Source of the DNA: Nematostella vectensis
Lineage: Eukaryota; Cnidaria; Anthozoa; Actiniaria; Edwardsiidae
Direction: 5' to 3'
Assembly: GCF_932526225.1 (NCBI RefSeq)
Contig: NC_064038.1
Location: 3,782,001-3,846,000, forward strand
DNA length: 64,000 nt
Shown here: one piece after another, positions 23,805-35,707 of the stretch
Position numbering within the stretch: the first letter of the stretch is position 1
How the letters are laid out: every line of letters begins with the position of its first letter
Position numbers and translations under genes: made by a program
The notes under the pieces: model-generated
Told to the model about the DNA's origin: nothing
What the model saw: only the letters and a program-made list of their open reading frames with translations
The model's database searches: none

Positions 23805-26800
23805 CTATCTCAGTTTGACTTTGAGCCTTTTTTCCACTTCCTCACGTACAATATCTTGGATAGCGTTGACTTCTTGGGCCTCTAGTGTTCTGTCCATGGC
23901 TCTGTAAGTGATGCGATAACATTGGCTTTCTTGGTTTGTCTTGGGATGTACAAAGCTATCAATTTGCTCTACCTACAAAGATAATAGCAGAGATACATGT
24001 ACTTTTAAAAATGCAGTTTCACAAACCAGTGCACTTATACAACAAGCAGTACAAGGGAAGGTATCAGCTATAAACATGTCAAGGGCATGATGGTACACAT
24101 TTTTATACAAACCCTTAAAATAACTGACCTACATCCATCTAATCCTCCCATATTTTTCGTTTTGTAATAAGAAAAGGCTAACAAATAGACTGTGTTTACT
24201 CCAATGGTGAGTTTTTGGCTAACTTTGAACAATATTATAGCTGTCTGGCTTCTCTCTACGGAGCTCTGCACTTATTAAAGTCAAATGGCAAATGACAGCT
24301 TACAAAGGCAAGTCCCTTTTATAGTGTGGGTTCATGTTTAATCATATTGATATATACAAAGTAAATTCGTGATTTTAAGACACCAATTTTCAAGATGAGA
24401 AATTATACTAGAAGACTGAAAAAAGGCAGTTAATCCCCCATATAACATGAAGTTTAGATGTAGAGATAGTAAACAAGTAAACAGTAAAACTACACACCTG
24501 CTCAATAAGATCCCCAGCAATGTTACGGACAAGCTCAAACAGATCATTTGGAGAGAAGCCCTCAGAGATCCAAAAAGCAATGTCTTTATATGTTGGTGGG
24601 TATTTGCTAAACGGCTTGAATGCCTCAATCTGTCCATCCTTGAACTGGCCAAGAAATCGCTCATCTGTGCTCCAGAACAGTCTAATGTCTGGAATGTCGA
24701 AGAGTCTCATGGCCAACCGTTCAAGTCCAATACCAAATGCCCAACCAATTTGGTGACCAGCCCCACCTAAAGCCAAATCAGCAACATGGTAATTATGACA
24801 TATAAATCATTATTCTGTTTAATTTTTGCCCGTTCTTAAATTCACGTTTTTCTGTGCTTTCAAAGAACTTTTGAAAAATAAGTAGGAGCACAGTCAAGAT
24901 CTGCTAGTGACGAGTGGCAGTCATAGATAGTATCATATGCAAAAAATCTCAGATTTTACAAATAATCAATAAAAAAAGACCATTTTCGGAGATGAAGATG
25001 GGTACCCATTCTTTCACCCACCCTTTAGCAATGGCCCACACTGCATGTACATGCAGTGTACCCATGCATGTCCATATACTGTAACCTTTCAGAGTTGATA
25101 GATTTTGTCAATTCTTTATATTTTCATCTCCCAAATGGTATGTGGTTCCTATCTATGTGGACCCTATTAAATGCATGTTTGTGCAAATAACGCAAGATCG
25201 AGTGTGCTAAACCAGTTCCTGTCTTCATGTCTTTTTAGTTATTGGTGTGGTTACCAGTTTTACTGTCGTCTTTATAGTATCTCAACCTGGTAGTCAAATA
25301 ATGATTTAACTTCAGGAAACAAATCTACAAAAATTAGCAGATTCTTTTAAGCCTATGAAATGCTTTTTTTGAATTGTGTGTGCGTGCTGCATGCCCAATC
25401 AAGAATGGCGACATTCTCAAGAGTGTGCACTGTTTTTGAAACCTACAACAAAACAATATTTTCTTTTTCGCATATAATTCTTGATTTTAAATTATTCTTC
25501 CCTTCATTGTGGGTAGCATTGCAATAGAAAACACTTCACCGATATTTTTTGTGGTATTGCCGTCTCTGAATTTTAACGGATTAAGGAAAATATGTTGTTT
25601 TAGATTTTATTGCCAAAACTTGGAATTATTCACTCGATTCCTTCTCCTTTGCACGGCCAGAAAAATTTTCGAAAAAAAATTAAAATTTCAATCAAATTCA
25701 ATACCCTTTTCAAAATTTGAAAGTTTAGCTGTGCTTTCTTTTGGCTAGAATGATATAAGTGAAAGGTTTAAAGAACTTTAAACAATTTTTATTCAAGACA
25801 AAAATTTGGCAGAGTCAAGTAACAGTTTTTGATGAGCCTAATAACACCTATGAACAACAGTATGACCTAGGGGAGCATTGCTGTAGTTAGACAAAATGAG
25901 GGTACTGTAAAGGTGTCTCTGAAAAATCAGGTAAGAGAGATTTTAACAAAATTACCATAACAAATCAAAATATAAGACTGTTAGCAGGCAAGTGCTAAAA
26001 GGGAGGTCTTTCTTACTGTTCTCCAGCAGTTGTTGTTCCATTACTCCACATCCTAGCACTTCCAGCCACTCCCCGCCAAACTTGACTTCAAGTTCCCAAG
26101 AGGGGTGGGTGAAGGGGAAGTAGGTATCCACCCACTGCATTTCTACCCCCTCCCCGCACAGCTTCTGTACGATCCCCGTCAGGGTACTCTTCAGGTTAAA
26201 CTCCACCAGTTTAACAGCTTCTAGCGTGTGGATGGCTTGCTTGTCTTCTGTTCTGCTTCCCGTTTTGTCAAATATTTCCAGAGGGTCCTAAAATGAAACA
26301 TACATACTTGGTGTTATTTTTTTACAGGGTTGTGTTGGTCTGTTTATTGGTTTCCAGCCTATTTAAGTCACAAATGCAAAATCTTGTGGATTCTCCAGGG
26401 GTCTCCCCTACTTTAGCAAATGCCAAAAAAAGTCTTAGAAGAGGCTGAGTTTTGGTTGTTGATGGACCACCCTATGAATAGCTATGTAAGGTACCTGTTC
26501 TCTTTCAACTCTGAGCTTATAGATATCTAAAATGTACCCAGAAATAAACCCAGAAGCCACCATTACCTTGTAGCTACTAAACAGCTCATGTTGTGTGAAG
26601 AGGCGTACTCCTTCCATCTGATGAAATACTGGGTAGTGACAGCTGTCAATCTCGTCACGGCGATACACATCCCCTGTTACCAAAAACGCATCCAAGCCCG
26701 AGCGTATCAAGTCGAGCTGATGAGCAGAGGTATGTGCACGCAGTAAAAATTCCTTATTTATGTAATAATTATCATTCCTCGATCTACTGATATGATCTTT

Positions 26801-27187
26801 AGGAACTAACAAACTGTCAAAGTTCTGAGCCACAGTCACAACAGGGGATAAGTTATCAATCGTTGTAAACATCGGTCCATTCCCCCATTTCCGATAGCTG
26901 TCGTACACAAACTCGTGGATTTGATCCTTGAGAATTTTTAGCGGATGGTCTTTTACGTGATGTAGGTTTCTACCAACTTTCGACAAGATCGTAGGAGTGA
27001 CATTTGTCTGTTCGTCTCTCGGATACGTTTTAGACAAGACTTTAACGCTCTCTTGTGAAATTGCAGCTTCTTTATTTCCAGGAATACTTGCGATTGTCCT
27101 TCTGAAAGATTTCCGGATACAAGCGAGTACATAAGAGTTGCTTTCAATTTTCGCTGAGCGCAAGTGCAACAAACTGGAAGCCGCCAT
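23805..27187 (-). CDS. FARS2: Phenylalanyl-tRNA synthetase, mitochondrial
   Basis: Charges mitochondrial tRNA-Phe as a monomeric class II enzyme. Four exons on minus with compatible phases: 26567-27187, 26017-26287, 24498-24766 and 23805-23972 (TAG at 23805), about 442 residues, close to the family length. Exon 1 has a basic, Ser/Arg-rich N-terminus suiting a matrix presequence, then HTSAHQ, and class II motif 2 ([20 protein letters not shown]). Exon 2 has the conserved [14 protein letters not shown] and [11 protein letters not shown]. Exon 3 has motif 3 (GIGLERLAM) and DIPDIRLFW, then enters the C-terminal ferredoxin-like anticodon-binding domain ([13 protein letters not shown]). Exon 4 completes that domain ([13 protein letters not shown]). 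The ATG at 27187 is preferred because it sits in a YY1-type context and begins the presequence; in-frame ATGs at 27214 and 27265 would add 9 to 26 residues. Confidence 0.97.
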
Positions 27188-27193
27188 ATTGTT
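27180..27193 (-). promoter_or_regulatory. YY1-type motif over the FARS2 start codon
   Basis: Minus strand reads AACAATATGGCGGC, spanning the preferred ATG at 27185-27187. The same arrangement occurs at the myosin start in this window. Confidence 0.45.
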
Positions 27194-27300
27194 CGATAGT
27201 TTTATTTTACCCATGATGCACTTTGTATGAGCCACAGGGAACCCGTAAGAAAGGAATGTCATCATGACCGTTTCGCTTGACCCCGCAGAGCGTTCTTTCA

Positions 27301-27602
27301 GTTCGCACAGAGCATTTGCCGCTCTTCAGTTAAATGAACAAATAGACTATGAGTTCGCAAAGAGCATTTGCCGCTCTTCAGTAAATGAACAAATAGACTA
27401 TGAGTTCGCAAAGAGCATTTGCCGCTCTTCAGTAAATGAACAAATAGACTATGAGTTCGCAAAGAGTCTTTGCCGCTCTTCAGTAAATGAACAAATAGAC
27501 TATGAGTTCGCAAAGAGCATTTGCCGCTCTTCAGTAAATGAACAAATAGACTATGAGTTCGCAAAGAGTCTTTGCCGCTCTTCAGTAAATGAACAAGTAG
27601 AC
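27301..27602. repeat. 51-bp tandem repeat at the FARS2 5' end
   Basis: About six copies at exactly 51 bases (for example aaatgaac at 27332 and 27383). Because 51 is divisible by three, a 17-residue peptide repeats in frame on plus from an ATG at 27264, and the minus strand is also open. The first copy is less perfect than the others. It begins about 110 bases upstream of the FARS2 start and so probably lies in its promoter or 5' UTR. Confidence 0.95.
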
Positions 27603-28890
27603 TAATAATGGGAAATAAACACCAAATAAATCAAACGATTTTAAAAATTTATATTCTTTATTAATAAACTCCTTTATATAAATAAATATATGATGATCTA
27701 TAGTTAAGCTAATTATTGAATTCTATATCATTACAAACATTCTCTCTCTATACATTTATTATACCTACTATACATTTTTCCAGATTCTCGTGTCTGTAGT
27801 AGACGCTGTGCCTTGCCATTGAACATCAACGCCATTAACGATAACAGTTTTTAACATTTGTAAAGAGGTATTGGCATTATGCATTTGGCATTTAAGTCTT
27901 CCTTTATATATTCACTTCACCCATAATTGACAGCTATCACACGTTTCCAACTAACCTCATCCTCACTAACTAACCTCACCTCACTAACCTCACCCTCACT
28001 AACTAACCTCATCCTCACTAACCTCACCCTCACTAACTAACCTCATCCTCACTAACCTCACCCTCACGAACTAACCTCATTCTCACTAACTAACCTCAGC
28101 TCACTAACTGCCACACCCCTCTTCTCCTGTTACCACTCTCTGCGCATGTCATCTTCAGCATTTCATCCTATTCCTCATATCCTCAAATTCCCTTTAGTAC
28201 CCTCTGTCCTGTTACATTCTACACTACACACTTGGCCATTCCCTTACCCTTCTAACAATGCCTGTTTCAGACTCCCTTATGCCCCCTTCCCCTCACACCT
28301 TTACTCCTTCCCGTCCGCCTTCCCCTCACACCTCGCGCCCTACCCCTTCCAATAACACCTTGCCCCTTTCCCGCCCTTTTCCATACCCCTTCTCCTCACA
28401 CATTAGCTCCTTCCCAACCCCCTTCCCCTCACACCTCGCATCCTACCTGTACCCATTCAAATAACAACTTGCCCCTTTTCCATACCCCTCCCCATCATAC
28501 CTTACCTCCTTCCCGTCCCTCTTCCTCTTACACATGCCCTTTAGCCTCCCAAACCTCTTCATATCCCCTCCCTTATCAACCCTTAACCTCTGTTTGAACC
28601 CTCTTTTTGTTGACTTTCATTTGCCTTACTCTCACCCCCACCCCCTTTACTATCCCCTTCCCCATCATGCTGCACCCTCTGCCTCCGTCTTACTCTGCTG
28701 ATCATGCTGTCTCTCAACCTCCTTCCACAACTCCCCATCCTGTCCCCTTCCAACTGTTCTTATATTTTCACCATTTCCTGAAATCTGAGCATTGCTGTTA
28801 GTAGGCATGAAAATCATGCCAAGCCAAGCATATTTGTGATCAGACATCTCTCATTCCATACCCTCCCATCCCTCTGCTCCCTTCTTCCCC
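27603..28890. repeat. Intergenic stretch: A/T-rich, then CCTCACTAA repeats and C/T-rich low complexity
   Basis: 27603-27940 is A/T-rich without features. About 27950-28110 is an imperfect repeat of taacctca and ccctcacta words. About 28110-28890 is C/T-rich with repeated cccttcccctcacacct phrases. Open frames here are compositional. Nothing else recognised. Confidence 0.7.
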
Positions 28891-28894
28891 TATT

Positions 28895-31800
28895 TCAAGC
28901 TCTTTTGTCATCTGGTTTCTTTTTGTTTAGCATTAGAAGCTGTGACTAAAGACACTGGGTTTCCTGATTTGTGCAGTATTTACAGTATGCTCTTCAGTGA
29001 AGGAGAGACCAGCAAAGTGTGGGCTGCCTGTGGAAAAATATCAAAACATCAGTGGCACATTCAGGGATGCTATAAGCAAGCATGTTCCCCATTGTCATCG
29101 TGAACATCAACATTGTTGCCATCACCACCCTCATCACCACCACAATCACAATCACAATCACCATCATCATTGTCAAAGAGCCATCATCTAAAGTAGCAGC
29201 AGTTCTACAACTGCCAGCAATGCACAAGCAAAGTAACCGGAGTTATTAAACAACACCAGCATCTTTATTAATGGTAGCAACATAATCATCACCATCATCA
29301 TCATGGTCATCATATAGTCATGAAACATCATCATATGACTATGATGACTATATGATGACTATGATGATGATGAATCATCATTACTATAGACATCATCACA
29401 ATCATTGTCATCATCCTCATAGTCATTATCGTCACATTATGATAGTCATCATCACCATCACACTAGTCATCATCATTATCATTATCATAACAGTTATGCT
29501 TTACCAGGCTTATCTTCATTTTGATAGTTTTAAACTTGGCTTTGATGTAGACAGTCTTAGCAACGTTATTCCCATCAAATGGCTCATTGATACACATCAT
29601 CTTGGTTCTCCACTTGTAATCTCGTGGACAACGTGCCCCCTCTTGCACACTCAGCACTTCTTTGTCCCAGCTGTTGAGAAAGTAACTAATTTAGAGTGTG
29701 GTTCTTTAAATTTTAGGGGAAACCCTGGAAAAATGCCTAAGGAGTCATTCAGGAAAGATCACATCCATGGTGAATCCAGAGTCCCCCTTACAGAAACTTA
29801 CTTGACAGTGTTGGCATAGTACTGGAAGAAACCAACAAGAAGGGACCCAACACTCTGGTTATTCCTGGGCATGAAACTCCTAAAAGGAAAAAAAAAATAA
29901 AGAATTACACTACAAAATGTGTTGTTAATGGGCCTGAACGGAGGAGGGGGGGGGGGGGGGGAGAGTTGCCTCAAATCACTGTGACGATGGCCCAAATAAA
30001 AGATTACCACACTGTAAGATACTGTACATAGCTTAAGTGTAAGACTGAAAATGGTAGAGGTCCCTCTGTATGCTTTATACCTATAAATTTTCTTTTGCCC
30101 TTATTAGCAGGGATTCTCTGTATGTTAGTAGTGTACCTTAGGGATTCTCTGTATGTTAGCAGTGTACCTTAGGGATTCTCTGTATGTTAGTAGTGTACCT
30201 TCAGGATTCTCTGTATGTTAGCAGTGTACCTTCAAGATTCTCTGTATGTTAGCAGTGTACCTTCAGGATTCTCTGTATGTAGTAGTGTACCTTAGGGATT
30301 CTCTGTATGTTAGTGGTGTACCTTCAGGATTTTCTGTATGTTAGTAAGTGTACCTTCAGGATTCTCTGTATGTACTAGTGTACCTTCAGGATTCTCTGTA
30401 TGTAGTAGTGTACCTTCAGGATTCTCTGTATGTTAGTGGTGTACCTTCAGGATTTTCTGTATGTTAGTAAGTGTACCTTCAGGATTCTCTGTATGTTAGT
30501 AAGTGTACCTTCAGGATTCTCTGAAGGGGGGGGGGGGGGAGAGTTGCCTCACATCACTGTGACGATGGCCCAAATAAAAGATTACCACACTGTAAGATAC
30601 TGTACATAGCTTAAGTGTATGACTGAAAATGGTAGAGGTCCCTCTGTATGCTTTATACCTATACATTTTCTTTTGCCCTTATTAGCAGGGATTCTCTGCA
30701 TGTTAGTAGTGTACCTTCAGGATTCTCTGTATGTAGCAGTGTACCTTAGGGATTCTCTGTATGTTAGCAGTGTACCTTCAGGATTCTCTGTATGTCAGTA
30801 GTGTACCTTCAGGATTTTCTGTATGTTAGCAGTGTACCTTCAAGATTCTCTGTATGTTAGCAGTGTACCTTCAGGATTCTCTGTATGTTAGCAGTGTACC
30901 TTCAGGATTCTCTGTATGTTAGCAGTGTACCTTCAAGATTCTCTGTATGTTAGCAGTGTACCTTCAGGTTTCTCTGTATGTTAGCAGTGTACCTTCAGGA
31001 TTTTCTGTATGTAGTAGTGTACCTTCAGGATTCTCTGTATGTAGTAGTGTACCTTCAGGATTCTCTGTATGTTAGCAGTGTACCTTCAGGATTCTCTGTA
31101 TGTTAGCAGTGTACCTTCAAGATTCTCTGTATGTTAGCAGTGTACCTTCAAGATTCTCTGTATGTTAGTAGTGTACCTTCAGGATTCTCTGTATGTTAGC
31201 AGTGTACCTTCAGGATTCTCTGTATGTTAGTAGTGTACCTTCAGGATTCTCTGTATGTTAGTAGTGTACCTTCAGGATTCTCTGTATGTTAGTAGTGTAC
31301 CTTCAGGATTCTCTGTATGTTAGCAGTGTACCTTCAGGATTCTCTGTATGTTAGCAGTGTACCTTCAGAATTCTCTGTATGTAGTAGTGTACCTTCAGGA
31401 TTCTCTGTATGTTAGTAGTGTACCTTAGGGATTCTCTGTATGTTAGCAGTGCACCTTCAGGATTCTCTGTATGTTAGTAGTGTACCTTCAGGATTCTCTG
31501 TATGTTAGCAGTGTACCTTCAGGATTCTCTGTATGTTAGCAGTGTACCTTCAGGATTCTCTGTATGATAGCAGTGTACCTTCAGGATTCTCTGTATGTTA
31601 GTAGTGTACCTTAGGGATTCTCTGTATGTTAGTGGTGTACCTTAGGGATTCTCTGTATGTTAGCAGTGTACCTTCAGGATTCTCTGTATGTTAGCAGTGC
31701 ACCTTCAGGATTCTCTGTATGTTAGCAGTGTACCTTCAGGATTCTCTGTATGTTAGCAGTGCACCTTCAGGATTCTCTGTATGTTAGCAGTGTACCTTCA

Positions 31801-34800
31801 GGATTCTCTGTATGTAGAAGTGTACCTTAGGGATTCTCTGTATGTTAGCAGTGTACCTTCAGGATTCTCTGTATGTTAGCAGTGTACCTTCAGGATTCTC
31901 TGTATGTAGAAGTGTACCTTAGGGATTCTCTGTATGTTAGCAGTGTACCTTCAGGATTCTCTGTATGTTAGCAGTGTACCTTCAGGATTCTCTGTATGTT
32001 AGCAGTGTACCTTCAGGATTCTCTGTATGTTAGCAGTGTACCTTCAGGATTCTCTGTATGTTAGCAGTGTACCTTCAGGATTCTCTGTATGTTAGCAGTG
32101 TACCTTCAGGATTCTCTGTATGTTAGCAGTGTACCTTCAGGATTCTCTGTATGTTAGTAGTGTACCTTCAGGATTTTCTGTATGTTAGCAGTGTACCTTC
32201 AGGATTCTCTGTATGTTAGCAGTGTACCTTCAGGATTCTCTGTATGTTAGCAGTGTACCTTCAGGATTCTCTGTATGTTAGCAGTGTACCTTTAGGATTC
32301 TCCATATGTTAGTAAGTGTACCTTCAGGATTCTCTGTATGTAGAAGTGTACCTTAGGGATTCTCTGTATGTTAGCAGTGTACCTTCAGGATTCTCTGTAT
32401 GTAGAAGTGTACCTTCAGGATTCTCTGTATGTTAGCAGTGTACCTTCAGGATTCTCCATATGTTAGTAAGTGTACCTTCAGGATTCTCTGTATGTTAGCA
32501 GTGTACCTTCAGGATTCTCCATATGTTAGTAAGTGTACCTTCAGGATTCTCTGTATGTTAGCAGTGTACCTTCAGGATTTTCTGTATGTTAGTAGTGTAT
32601 CTTCAGGATTCTCTGTATGTAGCAGTGTGCCTTAGGGATTCTCTGTATGTTAGCAGTGTACCTTCAGGATTCTCTGTATGTTAGTAGTGTACCTTCGGGA
32701 TTCTCTGTATGTTAGCGGTGTACCTTCAGGATTCTCTGTATGTTAGCTGTGTACCTTCAGGATTCTTTGTATGTTAGCAGTGTACCTTCGGGATTCTCTG
32801 TATGTTAGTAAGTGTACCTTTGGCATTCTCTGTATGTAGAAGTGTACAGTACCTTCGTTTCTGCAAAACACTTGCAGTGTCCTCCTCCAACAGTTTGGTG
32901 ACATCACGATGCTGTGAGAATAAATCCTAGAAGAGAAATCATGATGTCTTGTGATCAGCATTATATTGTTTTGGTTATTTTGAGATGTTAATATAATTCA
33001 AAAAAAATACCTGATCACAGTTTTACACAGTTTTTAGGGTGTATCTACTACGTATACCTGAATAACCATATATGTACAGTACCACATTTTTTTGTAAAAA
33101 TGACTTATAACCAACCTGGTGCTTTTTTTGCAAAGATGGAAGAACAGGAGGCGCACATCCACCTAAAACAGGAAATTGGATGAATTATTGCACCTATAAT
33201 GATGACTTGGTAACTGAATTAAACAAGAAAAAAAGAATGGGATGACATGACACCCATTGTATTATGATGTGACATTCTGCATAAGGGACGAAAAACATCC
33301 AATAACATCAAATAATAACAGGTACAGCAGTTATTAATGCAACTTTACGTTGGTTACTAAGACATCAATGACTGTGATGTTAATTCACAAATTATAGAAA
33401 TGATGCTGATGTTGATGCTGATGACAGAATGACACTAACGACAGCTGCATACCTTACACTAAGTTTGTGTTAGTTAAAGAGACATCAGTGACTGTTATGT
33501 TAATTTACTGATGATAGAAATGCTGCCATGTTGATGCTGATGCCATAATGACACTGATGACAGTTGCATAACTTACACTGCAGGTAGTTGATGACCATTA
33601 GACTGAGGGCGTAGCTGGAGAGTGTTCCATCTTTAGCATCGTTTATCTGATGTTTCTTCGCCCATTTCTTCACGATCATAATCAAAGGCTTAACCCTACT
33701 ATCAACTAAATGGCAAAAGGAAGGAAAATTTACACCATGCACAGGAAAAGGCAAAAGTGTTTTTTTTTTCTTCTAAACAACAAGGTACAAGAACAGTGTG
33801 GAGACCATGACAGAACACTAAACATGGGGGGAGGAATGAAAAAAAAATTATGAATTTGTCAAATTGTAGCCTTATAACCAAAGCTGAAAAACATTGCCCC
33901 TCTTACAATATGTTAAATAAAGTCCTACAGAAATTAGTGAAAATGACTAAAAGTATTATAATTTTGTTGTGTGGGCCCTTAAGAATGTTGGAAACCAACT
34001 TTTACTTAATAAATGCTAATCACACCACCATTTTACGCTGCCAAACAATAATATTAAGTCACTATCCATTTTCAATAGCTTTTCAAAGCGGGTAACGGGT
34101 TCATTCAATTAATAAAGTATCATACTTCAATTATGGTTTATTGACATTCTCTAATTGGCAGCTATAATTCTCTTGTTATGCTGCATACCCAGGCAGTAGG
34201 CGCGCAGTAGATGCGTGTTCCTGATTCCCTAAAAAAAATATTTAATGAGCATTACTTTATATTTTCATTGACAATAGATAGCTATCAATAATATTGTTAA
34301 TTCAAACTAAAACAGATACACAATTATAAGCATCATACACTTACAACATGGTTGTTTATGTTGATATCACACTCGCAATTGCTGAAACACAATTGAAGTT
34401 TTGAGTTGAACTGTTGCATTGGTTGCTACAACAAACCTGACAATAGTGAGCAAGCTGATTACAGCCAAACTCAAGGCCAAGTATGTTTAATAAGGACAAT
34501 TTGTAGTGTAGCCTCCATTTGAATTCAAGTGTCTGCTTTAAAAATAAGGCTGGAAGGTTACAGTATACAGTATGCTTCATGGTTATATGATTTTCTGTTA
34601 ATCTATATTATTTTTTAACTGATCATGATGGATACCTCAGTTCAAGCATAAAAATTACACTCAGGAACAGAAAATGGCATACATATGTGGTTGCTTATAA
34701 TAAAGGAAGCTTCTTGGGATTATTATATGGAATTCAAACAAGTTGCATGGAATAGATGGACCATCTGTATTTTTAGCCATAATTACCTCACAGCATCAAC

Positions 34801-35641
34801 GAACTTTACAATAGGTACTGTGGCAAAGATCACTTGGTTTTCTCTTATAAAATCTACAAAAGAGTAATAGAACCATTACTAACCAATGAAAAGCAATTTG
34901 TTTCCCCTCTAGAATTAAGACACTAAAACCAGCCACACAACATTGTCCTCAGGGCTGAAACCTTACTTTTTCTAGACAAGTTTCCGTGTGATGTCACAGC
35001 TTTAATTTTAGTCACACAAAATAAGATTTCATTGAATGCATGGTATTCCCTGATACAGTAAGTAAAAAAAACATACCCTCTTTTCTCTTAAGGCTGTTAC
35101 ATTTTCCAATACAGTATAACAACCTCCAAAAGACTACCAGTATCTTTTACAAAAGTGCACAAACCTTATTGTAACATGTACAGTATGACAGAGAAGCTTA
35201 CAGTATTTCACAGTAAATTCTTTTGAGTCTACAAGACACTATAGCGCAGGTTTCTGGTTGTTGTTGCTGCCTAATTTGTGTATTATCTCTTTTCGCTGCT
35301 TTTTGAAAACCCTAGAATCAAATATGACCACCATGAAAGCTAACTTTGAGCCCTTGTAAGCACCTGATAATAAGACTCTTACCACAAGATTGAAGAATGC
35401 GATTCAACATCATCAGGATTCTTCTTGCTTCCTGTTTTTGGTCAATCTAAAACAAAAGTGAGCTTGTTGGTAATACTGTACCATCCAGGCAGGTGTTTAG
35501 AGGAGAACATTTTACTATTACACTATTATACTATTACATACCCCTACCATCAGGGGCGTACACAGCCTATAGGCCTGCAGTCACTGGACAGCAAAAAAAT
35601 TTGGTGATCTTATTTGCATAACGAGGGAAAAAATCAAATGT

Positions 35642-35707
<66 letters not shown>

